Shown here piece by piece: positions 28,747-48,446 of a stretch of DNA of 64,000 nt. Source of the stretch: Albula goreensis. Lineage: Eukaryota; Chordata; Actinopteri; Albuliformes; Albulidae. The stretch lies in the NCBI GenBank assembly GCA_022829145.1, contig CM040741.1, positions 53,659,680 to 53,723,679 of the forward strand. Direction: 5' to 3'. The first letter of the stretch is position 1, and every line of letters begins with the position of its first letter. The position numbers were made by a program, and so were the translations under genes. The notes under the pieces are model-generated. The model saw only the letters and a list, made by a program, of their open reading frames with translations, ran no database searches and was not told the origin of the DNA.

Positions 28747-31700
28747 TAGGGTGTGGCCTATAGCACCGCCCTCTCTTTTTCCCCTGGGAAGGCAGGAGCT
28801 GCCCCTCCTCAACACAGACTGATGACATCATCTGATTGACAGTGACATGGAAAGCACGCAGCAAACTCCTCTCTTCATTTCTTCATGTGTTTCAAAAACA
28901 AGTCGAGTTCATTATGTCTATGGGTTTGTTTTATACTTTGTATAAATATATAAATGTATAGCTCATGAAAAAAGAGAACAATGGACTGAAATGCAACAGA
29001 CAGAAGACAAAATATATCAAGCCATTGTTTTGTTTTTTAGGTAAAAAAAAAAGTTTATGGAAGCAGATTTAAGGCATTGATATATTTGCAGATATATTGT
29101 ATGCAGCAATTTCATTCATAGGATAGTCAGTGTTGTATGGGACAATCATGGTGCTTTATGGGGGTAATATGGAACAGGTGCATCTGTCTCATTCTGAGCA
29201 GTGTGGTCTCACATCCAGGAGCTGGAAGAAGACTATTTATACCTGGGAGTGTGGAAGGGTGTGGGACAGGCGTATGTCAAAATGCTTGTCTCCTCTGTTT
29301 GGGAACAGAAACCCAGCATTTGTAGGATGCAAACTTTACACTCTGCCTTTCCCTCATGGGGAGGGTTTTTAATAGAGCCTGATGGAGGTTTACTGTGGCA
29401 AATTTGTGGGTGTTTTACCATGTTGAAAACATACCTGTGATCCACGGTGTTCTCCAGTACATCCCATAACACATTTTAAAGTGGGAGATCTGTTTCTCCT
29501 CCTTACTTGTTTGAAAATGTGCAGAGGATGAGGACTCCTGTCAATAGTACCACATACCCATCACACCGTGACTGTGACCTCCTGACCTCCAAACCCCTCC
29601 CTCTGCAACCCTACCTGCCTCTACACAGCCAGGGTGTCCTGCAAGGGACAGCCTCGCAACAGCATAACTTATTACAGTATAATATAACCAGATTCAGTAT
29701 TCATGGTATTCATTTTTACAACTGTGCAATCCCTTCCCTCTTATTTATCCACAATTCAGTTCAGTTCAGTTCAGTGATGTCTCTGCTGAGCAGTTATTGG
29801 GAGACGTACAGTACTTGTTCAGTACAATCTTTGCTTAAATGGAGGAATAGTATGTTCTCTTATTCTTGGCACTTAACTTTTCATTCACAAGCAAAAGGCT
29901 CCACCATCCTGGGTTCACCTCGGTGAAGGGATTTGGCTGAGCCGAGTTTGGATCAGGAGCACTTGGCTTCATATTGGAGTAAGATGGCGGACCAGTTTGT
30001 TCCTCCTGGGTTACAGGGAATTCACAGTGGGCACTTCCTCCAGAAAAAAACATGGTGTCGTTTTAAAAGAGTTTTAATATTTTTCAGAAAAAAATCTATC
30101 TATAATGTGTCCCTACTCTGCTCTGTTTTATTTTTTCTTTTCTGCTGCTGCTGTAAAACTATGCATCTAGCATTTCCAAAGATTGTCGACAGTGAGGTTT
30201 TAATCTGACAATGCCAGGCTGGAGAGTCTTTACATTGTGAACATTGGAAAGAGGCAGGACACAGCGGCAGGGTCTGACTGGTGTGACCAGTGGAATCTAG
30301 AGCCAATGGGAAAGCTGTTACTTCCCTCTGCTGGAAGAAATACAGCATTGCAACGCTACTTGAATTTAGTATTTAATCAGAGAAATGGCACTTTTACAAA
30401 ACAATGTCAAAGGGTTTTTTCAGTCAGATGCTAAAATTAATTTTAAACATCATTTAGGATGGAAAAATTGCAATAATCTGAAGTAGAATTGGTCATTCAA
30501 AATTAGTTTGATTACATGCACTTGCCTCTCTGCATCATAGACAATTATTTTATTGCAGTTAGCATTTAGACAAATTCTGCTGGCTTTTAGCCATTTCAGA
30601 CTTAACAGTATTCGCACCCAGTGAAACTGACAGCGCTCACCAGGCTGAGAATGTTACGGGTTTGTTGATGAAACAGCTTTGCTTTATGAAGTGGATTGTG
30701 AGGAATGGGGAGTCTGAAGTCCTTTTTGTCTTTGCGAGATGTATCACCACCAATTCACAATGTATTCCATTTGGAACAGGGTAATTCCAGTCCTCTTAGG
30801 CCAGAGTGGGACCGGATTGTTTGTCTCTGGTCTCTTTACTGACATATCTTGTGCAGCCCAAAGATTGATTCAGTTTGACTGCAATGTGGTTTGTCTTCAA
30901 ACAATAACAAATAATACAAGAAATAACAAATATTAACTCACTGTCTTGTTTCTCTTTAACACAGACAGCTGCTGAAATTCACAACAAATGTGTTGGGACA
31001 AATCTCAAAATTTGCCAAATTTAATTCTCCAAGGACAATGACAAACCTTATTGTGGCTTGATTAACTACACTAATGTGGGTAATATTTTACTGAAGAAGA
31101 GCAAAAACCAGCATCCTTTGGGTGCCCTGAGAACCAGGGACATACCAATTTTACAAGTTTTAACTGAAATTAGAACAAAGTTTGATCTCAGAGACTACAT
31201 GACTCTCCCATATCTCAGTGAATGAGTTCACTCTGCAATTTATACTCAACCATTTTATGAAATCAGCTGTGTAGACCTCTGAAAATGGCACCTTTTTAAA
31301 ACTCTTACATGGGATTTTTTTTCTGCAATGTATCGTTATCTGTGAACTGATTCTCTAATATCCATGATCTGTTTCATGCTTCTGTTTCAGCAGATTTTCA
31401 GATTAGATTTTTCTGAGATCCCTCTCCCTCATCCCCTGCCCTGTTAATGAAAGCCATATGCAGGTATATACAGTCATGGCGGTGAAGGGACTCTCTCCTG
31501 CAAGAAATAGACTTGAAAATCTATACAGAAATGGGTCCTCTGAATGAATACATAATTACATAGATATTAATGCATAATGCTTTATATATACCATAAAGCT
31601 ATATTTTGTGTATATGTACATGTATGTATATTTATACATAAATCTCTTAAATGTTACTGGTTAATTCTAGAAAAGGCAAAATCTGTAATTAAATTAAGGC

Positions 31701-32525
31701 TGGGGCAGGCCAGATAAATGCATAGTAGTGTAAGTATTCAGAGCCATCCAGATGTTTCATTTTTTCACTAGTCTTTCTCACTCCTTTGAAGCCTTTGAGT
31801 TTGGCCTTGATGTGTCTGTTCCAAAAATCAGCCAGCCAACATTCTACCAGCAGCTCTGAGCACTATGAATAATCACACCAGCTTCTGAGAGGTTTTCAGT
31901 GAACCTTTCTCTCAAACCTCTGGATACAGCAGTGGCCTGGTAGATCTATCTAGATATACATACATATGTGCAAATATATGTGTGTATAAAAAAGTACATG
32001 TAAGCAAATTCCCAAAATATACTTGTTGCTTAGCTACTTGTGTGTGCTACAACTATATCAGGACTAGCTGAGTTTCCAACACAATCACTGCTTTAGCTGT
32101 GTCTGTTTAGCGATAGCAAAATGTCAAAGGATACATCTAATGAAAAAAAATCTATTTTTGTACAAATGTAATTTGATCCCTTGCTTATATGTTCTTATCT
32201 TTCCTGCTGTGGGCTGTTGTATACATTATTTGTGTAAATGTTGATTTTAAACAAAAAAAAAAACCTTCAAAAATGTGGGGGTAGAACGGGGTAGGAAAAA
32301 GAGGGGGTTTGGTTGTTGACGGGTTATACCCCTTAACTTTCTCCTGTACTTTTCCCTCCTGTTCTTGCTCTGTCATTTGAAGATGGGGGTTTTTGTCTTT
32401 ATATTTTTTGCCTATTTTTAAAAGAAAATGAAAAAAAAATCATCTGTTCTTTGTGGGTTGTTCTCTGATGTTCTATCTTTCATGAAAAGAAAAAGATTAA
32501 TAAAAAATCTAAAAGATGGTTGTGG
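28747..32525 (+). other. rxra: rxra 3' untranslated region
   Basis: About 3.8 kb of AT-rich sequence between the rxra stop and the poly(A) signal near 32.5 kb. The length fits the long 3'UTR known for vertebrate RXRA. It contains a short (TTCAG)4 run near 29755-29775, many ATTTA-type words and an isolated AAGATGGCGG at 29981. No coding exon is recognisable in it. The extent is inferred. Confidence 0.6.
32499..32504 (+). terminator. rxra: likely rxra poly(A) signal AATAAA
   Basis: Canonical AATAAA on the + strand, followed within 60 bases by GT-rich sequence (ATGGTTGTGGTGTG). It is the best-placed signal downstream of the rxra stop. Confidence 0.6.
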
Positions 32526-33112
32526 TGTGAATTGTCCGTTGCCACTGAACAGCTTCATCAGAGGTAGGGAGCCCTGGACAGTGCTCTTTTCTGAGTTTCA
32601 TGAAAACTTCTGCACTTAAATGTAATTGCAAGCTTAATCATTCATGCGATCTCATATTTGAGCTACTTTATTGTTAAATTTATTTGTGAATATATGCTGA
32701 ATGGCATGTATTTGTGTCATTGAATTGAAACTGTAGTCAATGAGTAAACCAACATTTACATACAAATAACTGAAACAGCATAATTGAAAGAAACAAAAAC
32801 CTGACACACCAGTGCTCCAGGAGGATTCTCTTGGCCTGGTCTTGAAGATTAATAGTTAGCTCCCTTGCCTGCAGTAGAGCTACTCAACTCTTGTCCTGGA
32901 ACAGTGTTGTACTGACAAGCATTGTACCGACACGACTGCCACATACTTAACCAGTGTACTGTTACCTGACCAACCATTATGAATTATCATTGTTAATTCC
33001 AGCTGCACCTGTCAGTCCATATTGACTAGACTGGGTTCAAGTTAATTCCAGGTGCTCCATTTTCATAGTCATCAGTGACATCGCACACAGGTACAGGTAA
33101 AAAAAAAATCAT

Positions 33113-33118
33113 TTTATT
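33113..33118 (-). terminator. wdr5: distal candidate wdr5 poly(A) signal
   Basis: AATAAA on - (TCAATAAAATG), followed on that strand by a T run and GT-containing sequence. It would give a 5 kb 3'UTR ending about 0.6 kb from the rxra poly(A) site. Confidence 0.35.
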
Positions 33119-35761
33119 GAATCACAGGTTATAACTGTCAAAATGCATTTTCACAAAATCCAGAGCAGTTAAATGCTGATACAGATAGGATTCTCATGCA
33201 GCCCTTGATGAACACTGCAGTGTGCTGAAGTTCCTTTGAAGCCAGAAGATTTACGTCAAATGAAAGGTTTCAAATGCTTCCAAGTTTTAACACCCAAGCC
33301 AACCCTTCTCTGAAAAAAGCAGGAAAACAATTCGTACTATGTACCACTGACTAAAGAATACATAAATTTATAACACTGAAGAAAAGGCTATAATATTGCT
33401 TGTATTTGATACATAAGCAGGGGTTTTATGCATATTTACAGATAATCTGAGAAAGGTTTGAAGATCTGATAAATGTATTTTTTCCACCAGATTACTCCTG
33501 TCTTCGAACAACCTCAACATATCATTAATTCAACCTCAATCCTCAGAGAGCAAAATTAGAGTAACTTCAATAAGTCATGACAGAGTACCATGTAATGAGT
33601 GAGTAACCTTATGAAGCAACAAGGAACAACTGGAACACTTTAATCAGTCCTGTTGTTTCGGCAGTGTAATTTGCCTATTAAAATGGTCTCTCAGATCTGA
33701 ATTTACAAATAATATTCCTATGAAATACATGCAGGGACAAAACACAGGACGAATTGTAGGACATTTTAAATGTAAATCTTTTAGGTGACTGAGTGATAAA
33801 TTATGATCCTACTGGTTTGATCCTCTTAAGTATTTGATCTAGAAGAAATTGCCAAAAAACCTTGGGTCTACAAATAGTGGGAAAAAACCTACAAGTCCAT
33901 AATCAGGTCCTTGACTGACAAATGAGATCAGCAGCTCAGAAAAGATATAAAACAAAAACACAGTATGTTCTTGCTGCTTATACTACTTAGAAGCACTTTT
34001 ACAGCAAGGCAAACTTGTACAGTGTTGAAATTTGCACTATTACCTCATGCAAGGTATTTTCTCCCCACCACAAATTCCAGCTGGACTGACTCCTCAGTAC
34101 ACCCATATATATACTTATAAAAGGTAAGTGAAATGGTGATGAATCACTGTGCCAAACTAGCTGGAAAAGTAATACCCCTTAATTGGCTTAGCAACTTTCT
34201 GAACAGGACAGCAAGGGCTCATCTGCACTATATACAGGAACATATATCACGGCACAATGGAAATCATTTTATGAGGAAATAAGAAAATCAACTTTCATGG
34301 TGCTCTGAATTGAAATATTAGTGACATCTTTTTTTTTGGACATGGATCATTTTAAACTATAGGATGTAGCATATAACTAAAACATGGGCCTTTCAGGGGC
34401 AAGCTGTAACTTTGTCGAGGCACTGTTATGGTGACACAGTGGAGATACAGATGCAGAGATGAGATACTGGCACCACAAGAGAAAAATAAACCTGTAAATT
34501 GCATGGCCGAATACAGAAATAATTTTTTTTTTTTTTTAAATCATCAAAAATATATCACCTGCAATACAACAAACAGCTCTGTGAAAGCAAAGCATGTTAC
34601 TACAAAACAACACAAGCATGTATCCCAAATGGATAGGTTAACTGAACTCTACATACAAAGTGGTTAATTATGCACTCACAAACAACAATGAAAAAATACT
34701 TGCAAAGCTGCCATGGTGTGAAAGTTCTGGAGTCCTGATTGATAATTCTTACATTAAGGAAATTGCAATAACTATTTTATCATCATTTATTGGAAGCCAT
34801 TTGATGTACTTCATTGTTATGAATTAACCTTCATATTTAAGTTTCTATCTATATCTAAATTTCAAATGGGCATTCAAAATCAGTAAATACTGGAAAAGGA
34901 AAACAGGGAAAGCGTACAGATATGCAATTCCTCAGAATGTTGCTACTTCCGTATTTGGCTGCATAGCCTGTAGTGCATAATATAGTCAATGGCTTACAGG
35001 CAAAATTCACTTGCAGTGATGCTTCTATGAACCTGAGTGGTACAGCAGTCATTCTGGAGGCCAAATGAAAATTCCTAAAGGGAGAAGCTTTAAAAAAAAT
35101 TAAAAATCATCATATGGATGAAGTTGCATGATTGGCTCAAAGATCTAAGCCAATAAAAAGCCTTTAGACTGGTTGATATAGATGGGTCACTATTACAGGG
35201 TTCAAGAAGCCTCAACAACTCATCCATGAGTCATTGCTCTCAAATCAGGCATCATATGTGCTGAAATGTCAAGCAATTCCACAATTAGGCAACAGACAAT
35301 ATTCCAAATTGCGCAGCACTATTTTTGGGATTCCCAAACAAATATTAGTAAAATGTATCAAATATCCTTCAAAAGACTAACAGCTGATTACGGTTGAAGT
35401 TACTGTGGCAAACATGTTTGACTTTTCAATACAATCTTGGCTGGAGGAACAAGCAGAAAATACATGAGCTAATAGATGACATGCAGATTTCTTCCTTAAA
35501 ATGGATTCATTAAACAAAAATGGGTTAAAAAGTAGTAGACGAAGCCAAAAAGTAGTAATGAGGAAATATATGAAAAGAGAAAAAGGTGAGACACGAAATG
35601 ACAGAAGTCATAATGGTCATAAAACTGACCATTTATAGAGGACTAAGGGGATGACTAAAAATGGGGGAGACACAGGACACCTGCTATGGCTGCCATTTCA
35701 GCAAAATTCAGTTTCAGTTGATACATGTATGTTCATATATACTTAAAACAGGTTTAAAATG

Positions 35762-35767
35762 TTTATT
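35762..35767 (-). terminator. wdr5: candidate wdr5 poly(A) signal
   Basis: TTTATT on + reads AATAAA on -. It is the first canonical signal I found downstream of the wdr5 stop and implies a 3'UTR of about 2.3 kb. Distal alternatives are at 34787 and 33113. Confidence 0.4.
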
Positions 35768-38088
35768 TTTATGACCAAGGCCAAGTAAGAAATTATCATA
35801 AGCCCATTCTAAAGCATTTTATGCAGTTATGTGAATTAACTAGTCATCTGGCTTGGATGGTACACTGTTTGGCACTGTCAAGTGCTACCTTCAAGTATCT
35901 TTTGTCTGGTGACTTTTGAAATTGACACCTTGATGGCACTCGGTGATCCTTTTGAATGACGTAGAATTGATGTTTGCTGTCACTGACTGACTGCTGATGG
36001 AAAAAGCAAGTAAAATTTCATGCAATAATAATCGGCCACAAGGCTGCAAAGTTGTGCTTTTTCTGACAATCCTTTCAAGGCAATGAGGTCAAACATATGG
36101 GGAGGAATTCCCATAAACATGTCATTATTCCCACAATTCTGCACACTTGCCTGACAATCAGACGGATGCTCTGAATGGTTATAATCTATGACCTATGTAA
36201 ATACAGAATATCTAAACACAGGAATCAACAACCATTCACTGATTTAAAAAAAAAATGACTCAAGCTTTTATGAAATCATTAGAAATGCTTGGTAAAATTG
36301 CTTGGTATTTTTTAGACACAACAGATAACCACAGGGGACAGCCCAGAATCAGGACAGACCAGGTTACGGGAGGGAGAACAACACATTTTTTTACATTTGT
36401 GACATGGTATTTCCATGTACTTCACAGCAAGGTGGCTATAGCTTAGAGACAGACAGAAAGCAGATGCCTTTGAAAAAGAATCCACACCCACCACAACCCA
36501 GAACAGCTAAAAACTCAACGATGCGAGAGAAATTTATGAGGGAGGGAAAAATGATCAAAAAGCTGGCTTCATAGCATTTATCAGCCAATGGAAACCAATG
36601 TTCTGCTGAGCCAAGCCTCCTCAAGTCACTGACATAAAATTCCTGCAAAATAACCATACATTGGTGACTAAATACTATTTGAGTAGCGAGTGTACACAGA
36701 GTTCTCCAGTATGTGAAAGGAGCTGCACATCCTCAAGAAATAAGCTGCACTTGTGTGAAAATGTACAAATGACAAACAAGCACTTTCATACAGGAAACAG
36801 AAAGACTCAAATCTCAGGTAAACTCAGAATATATCAAGGCTCAAACTCAAGACTTAAGCTCAAGGTCAAAACCTAAAACTCTGGACTGTGCAGGGGTGTT
36901 TGCCAAAGAGGCAAATGATGCTCTAATGTGAGATATGAAAGCAGGCCTGAACATAGATTTTCTGGTATTAGTGCTAGTACAAAGCTAGCCAGGTTAGCAC
37001 TGGTTATACCAACATGGCATCCTAATGGCAGCCCTTTGGGAGTCTGACAGATGCACAAACATGACGATTCAAAGGCTCTGCCTCATTTAGGCCTTTGAAA
37101 GACAGCTACAGGGTTTTAATCGGGCACCTAAACCCAGGGATGGCATTCCATTAAATGTATTTCTCAATATTGTTGCATATCTTAATGTTCTTGCTTTTTA
37201 TCTCCAGCTCATTGCTTTCAACACTTTCATATTAATCATTTTCCCCTCGAAGCAAGTAAAATTTTTCAAGCTGTGCATGACAAATTACAACTATAAACTG
37301 AATAGCAAAAAATGGTTTAAAGAACAGCCCTTAGTGCCATAAACTAAAAGACAACACAACTGAGCTTCATACAAAGTGAAAAACCACCCTGTCCTTAACA
37401 TTAAAATTACATCCAGGGAAATAGATCTTCCACTTGGGTAAAGGCAATCTTGGTCTTTGTCAATGCTACAGCAGTTTTGCATTAGCCGGCTATAAAATGT
37501 AATACAATAATTTAGTTCAATGTATTAACTCCAATTTCAAGTTTTCTGAAGATGTATTTTAACATTATTTGTTCTGGGGCTGCCCATCCTGTCATACACC
37601 TGAAACACTTTTCTGATAAAGAGGAGAAACACTGAGTAAAATAAGTGGGTACAGGGAAACACTGACACTGCATTGCAAAAATCTATTCATTGCTAAAGCA
37701 CTTTTAAGACAAAGCAGTTCCACTTCCAGCAAGAGATTGTGTATAGCTAGCATTCTTTCAATGAATCAAAATACAAACATCCAATTCACACAGTTTAAAT
37801 AAGACCATAATGACGAGGTGAACCGAGAGATGGTGAGAGATTGAGAGTGCTCGGGTGCAACTGACAGAAGAATGCGCAGTGGAGAGGGTAATTGTGATTT
37901 TTTTCGTGAGGATTGTGGGAGGGCTGTGACCATGTTCTGGACTTGTGTTCTTGCTGTTCTTCTTTCCTGGCCCAATCCCCATTGCATTGGGGGTTGTGGT
38001 TCAAATGTGATCTTTCAGGCAAAAAGTTCACCGTTCAGAAAAAAGGAAAGGGGTAATACAAAATGAAATAAAATACAAGGTCTTGGGC

Positions 38089-44660
<6,572 letters not shown>

Positions 44661-44683
44661 GGTGACGCCACTGGTGAATCAGA

Positions 44684-47383
44684 CTGCAGGAGTAGTTACT
44701 GCCACTGTCAGACTATGGAACAAGCACAATAACTCATGAAACAGCATTACAAAATTGGCCATTGTCTATTGATTAAAAAAAAAAAAACTCGACCACCCAT
44801 GTTTATTGTGTGTAATTCTGAATCAAAGCCATTCTAGCTTGCATAGTCTAAATCTTCAGCTGGATGGCATTTAATGAGCCTTTTATTTAGAGTAAAACCC
44901 AGCATCTTTTTTGGATATCATCCTCAGTTGTCCATGCCAAAGGCCATGAATTCCTGAGTTCAAAGAATTCCTGAGATGTGGCTGACTGTTTACTTAAGGT
45001 AAATATGGGAAAGTAATGTATTTCTGTAACAGCATGGGCAATGGCAAAACAAAAAGGAGGAGCACAAGGGTACCTTGATCTTGATAAGGCCTGGCAACTC
45101 CTAGGATGTATGTAAAAGGCAATGTCACAGATAGCTTTGCAAAGGGATGGTGTGAGATGGTGTCCAGAGCCAAACACTATTTTGCCAGTTTCACCCTTTT
45201 TAAGTGTATGGTACAGTACCATACTGATTAAAATGGGTTCAGTATGGGACAAAACTAGCACCCTTGCACTTTCAATTGCCTAAGCAGATGTCCCATTTGC
45301 CTGTGAGGTGAACACAGGACTGTGACTAAAACAATAAAGACAACAGTAACAAAAACACTGACAGTGAACAAGGAAATTACAAACCTCTGTCTCTACCAGT
45401 TAGGCTTTCTATGTAATGTTTTATGTCACCTAATGCATCCCAGGTTCCCCAGGTCATCATTAACAGGCTACTACCTCACTAATGTGTTTGAAAGCAGTGT
45501 ATCAGCACAGTCTTGTACTTTGTACGTTTCTTTGAAATATGCTCCCAACACACAAGGTCCTACAACATATTCTCTGTTCAATCCAATGTATTTGTTTTGT
45601 GGATATTTCTGGTTCATTTTTTAACACCTTCTACTTCATTAGGATTTTTTTTCCCAAGTTTTTCAAATAAGGCCCATCTCTTTCAGTTTATGATATTTTA
45701 CCCTGAATTTTAACAATGCACATATTTTATACAAATAACATGGACTGACTCAAGCAAACAGAAGTTCCTCTGAGAATCTCTGAGAAGCTATATCCTTATT
45801 TGACATGTTTACAATTGACTAAAAGCACAAACATCATTCTTCTTGTATCTACTAGTTTGTAAAATAACATGTGTTGCAAATACTTGCAGACAGATTCCAA
45901 TGAAATGATCATGAAAATGTGACAGTTAATTATCAACAATATTAATTCTAGATGCTACCAAACCATTTTGTTTTAGGAAAACCAGCCATTACCATCTTTC
46001 AAAACTGGGAATTTCTTACCACTGCTGAAGCGGCATAATTAAGATGAGGGACTTCTGGAAAATGATTTGGATGCATGTTTGACTCACCGTTAAATTACGA
46101 AGAACTAAATATAATTATTAGGCCAATTGTACTTCATTAAATCTCTTCAAATGGTCACTGGCCTGGTGAGTATGAGTAACTATTCAGTGCTCAAAGACCA
46201 AATGTACATGTTTATATGACTTTAGAATAAAGCTGAATAAATTAAGTTAACATTTAGGCCTACACTGTGACCTCAGTTTGTAGCTGAGGGGTCAAGTTTC
46301 ATCGTAGAAAGGAATTCATTTGAGCAGCTTCAGCGTTTTTACGTTTTTAGACACAAACTCAACACCTGGATCTGCCAATTACCTTAATTTACACACATCA
46401 TAATAAATATTTTTCATTACTACAAATATATGCAGCAACATTATCTATGTAACAGATATGTTGAGGTAGCTATTAAATACAACAAACGCGTTGACACGCC
46501 ACCAGCTTAGATGAAGCGAGCATCCTAGCTACACATTAGCCTCACTCATCAGGCTCATAACGAGATACGTTCATCACTCGTTGCCAGAAATTGAACGTAT
46601 GCAGTCCAGACCAGGGCTCAGACACAGCTATCGCTAACCAAAACAAGCTGCACTAGCAGCGTAACAAATTATTGAGAATAAAAACACGAGTAGGATATCA
46701 TCTGCAATTAAACTCATACTTATTTCTTGGCAGGTTGCACCAATGCGCCAACACAGCGAGTTGAAAGAATCGGTTTTCTTTACCTCAATCAGTTAGTCGA
46801 CCATAACTAGCAAACTACAGTCAATTTATATTGTTCGCTAGCTACCTAGCAAGCTAGCATATGACATCATCATCCCTCTGGGTGCTGGATTTGGATGCAA
46901 TGGTCGCCACAAATGTATTGGTTAAAATCAAGGCCACGGCAAGAAATTGATTAGTTTACATTGAGAGACGAGTCACTTCGCTGAAATAAACGTGCGTTTC
47001 GATAAATTATCATGAACTAGCGAGGCCTGGTGCGACCAAATGCTAATAAGATAGCCAGCAGGCTTATGGTCAGCAAGGGCAGCATCCCTAACCCTATGTA
47101 ACTGACCAGACCAGGCATATTTCCCGGTTTAGTGCTAGCTAGCTAGCCGCTAGGTTAACTAGACAGCGTTATATATTTAAACTTCATAACCAACTGAACA
47201 ATTTCGTTACCCAATAACGTTAAGTCTGCTGCAGCATTCTGTTTTTTCCCAAATCCATATCCCATCCCCCAACTTGGTAAGTCAATTTCATGCTTGATCT
47301 TTTTTCTTTCTTTTTTACACATGCAGTGCACTGACTTGCTAGCCAGCTAGCCGCTCCAAACAATAAAAGCCACAGCTACTCAC
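44684..47383 (-). other. wdr5: wdr5 first intron (5'UTR intron)
   Basis: Inferred between the donor at 47383 and the acceptor at 44684. It contains no coding exon. A second good donor (GAG|GTAAAG, exon side ending 46784) may mark an alternative first exon. The distal half holds several GCTAGC words. Confidence 0.45.
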
Positions 47384-47560
47384 GGTCTGTGTACAAGTGA
47401 AACGTCGTGTTGCGTTTTTCCAAAAGCACCGGGCGAAACGGTGTTGTGAATAATGTTGTTTGTATAATAAACTAAATAGTATGCGTCTTTTCTTTCGGTA
47501 TTAAGCTAGCTAGCAGTGAAAGGATACATCTGCTAAGGGGCTCAGGCGGGGAATGTGGCA
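47384..47560 (-). other. wdr5: probable non-coding first exon of wdr5
   Basis: ACAGACC|GTGAGTAGC on - is a strong donor with its exon side ending at 47384. The transcription start is not defined; the upper bound is a guess. Confidence 0.4.
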
Positions 47561-47700
47561 ACTGCAAGATACTGCGCATGTGTGATCCGATACGTACATG
47601 CTGCTTGCTGGCTTGTCTCTGGAAGAATCAGAGTATGAAAAGACTGGAGGGGCAAGGTCTAACAATGACGTCTAGAATTGGACTGGCTATGGCTCCTATA
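47500..47700 (-). promoter_or_regulatory. wdr5: wdr5 promoter region
   Basis: Upstream of the probable first exon. It includes overlapping GCTAGC words (47505-47514), an NRF1-like CTGCGCATGTG near 47572 and a CRE-like TGACGTC at 47666-47672. No TATA box is apparent at an expected place. Confidence 0.4.
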
Positions 47701-48440
47701 CGACATAAAACTGTACATGAATATTCTTACATAATCTATAGTATGAAGCACCATTCATACTTTTTTTGTACTGACACGTCTGAAAATAGTATAATTTTGA
47801 ATAGAGACTGGACGAGAAAGAGCAATAATTTGAGTGATGTAACTACATGTTCAAAAAGTCCATACCTGTAGGACTAGTTTACATTACTTACCCATATCGT
47901 TACCCACATTCTTTATTAACCTTATCAACTACAACTGCTGTATTTAATTTCCTTAATTTTGAAAATGATACCAAAACTGCAACTCTACGTCTCCTCAAAC
48001 ACACTCCAAAATTTCATGACTATTAAATATCATACTCTGATTTACACGTGCCTAAAATGTGTAGTGCTTCATGTTTTTTTTCCTTTCGAGGAGATTTGAC
48101 TTATTCTTCCGAGCAGGGGCTCTCCTGCTTTAGTAATCCACTGAACAGAAAGTACACTGAACGGTATCGGTCAAAGAGACATCCTACTTATCCCAATAGT
48201 GGTAAAAATCAATATTTGGTCAATGGACCTTATCAGGTTAATTGTAACTTTATTGTACAACTCTCTTAGCATTTATACTTCCATGCAAGACCAAACATGT
48301 CTGCTTCCATACATACATACTGTATGCATGTCACACGTCTAGCTTGGAAAACTGAAATAAAAACAGATAATTAACAGTCCAACCATGTGGACACATTGAT
48401 GTAACCAGTGAAGGGACACACACCATGATAGGTTTTGAGG
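47700..48440. other. intergenic spacer between wdr5 promoter and brd3 3' end
   Basis: About 0.7 kb of AT-rich DNA with no recognisable gene. Confidence 0.6.
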
Positions 48441-48446
48441 TTTATT
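48441..48446 (-). terminator. brd3: distal candidate brd3 poly(A) signal
   Basis: AATAAA on - (CATAAATAAACC). It gives a 3'UTR of about 2.7 kb. Proximal AATAAA words also occur at 51002-50997 and near 50962-50957, so shorter transcripts are possible. Confidence 0.45.

Larger units (their letters stand above)
32526..38088. other. tail-to-tail region: wdr5 3' untranslated region and intergenic DNA
   Basis: No coding exon on either strand. wdr5 transcription (-) must end here. AATAAA signals on - lie at 35767-35762, 34792-34787 and 33118-33113, so the wdr5 3'UTR could be 2.3 to 5 kb. The stretch 32.87-33.07 kb (starting near GAGCTACTCAACTCTTGTCC) vaguely resembles a common degenerate fish interspersed repeat, at low confidence. 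Confidence 0.55.

Noticed and set aside
44887-45261. - strand frame of 124 codons in the wdr5 5' intron
   Set aside because: No recognisable domain, AT-rich composition, inside an intron; treated as chance.
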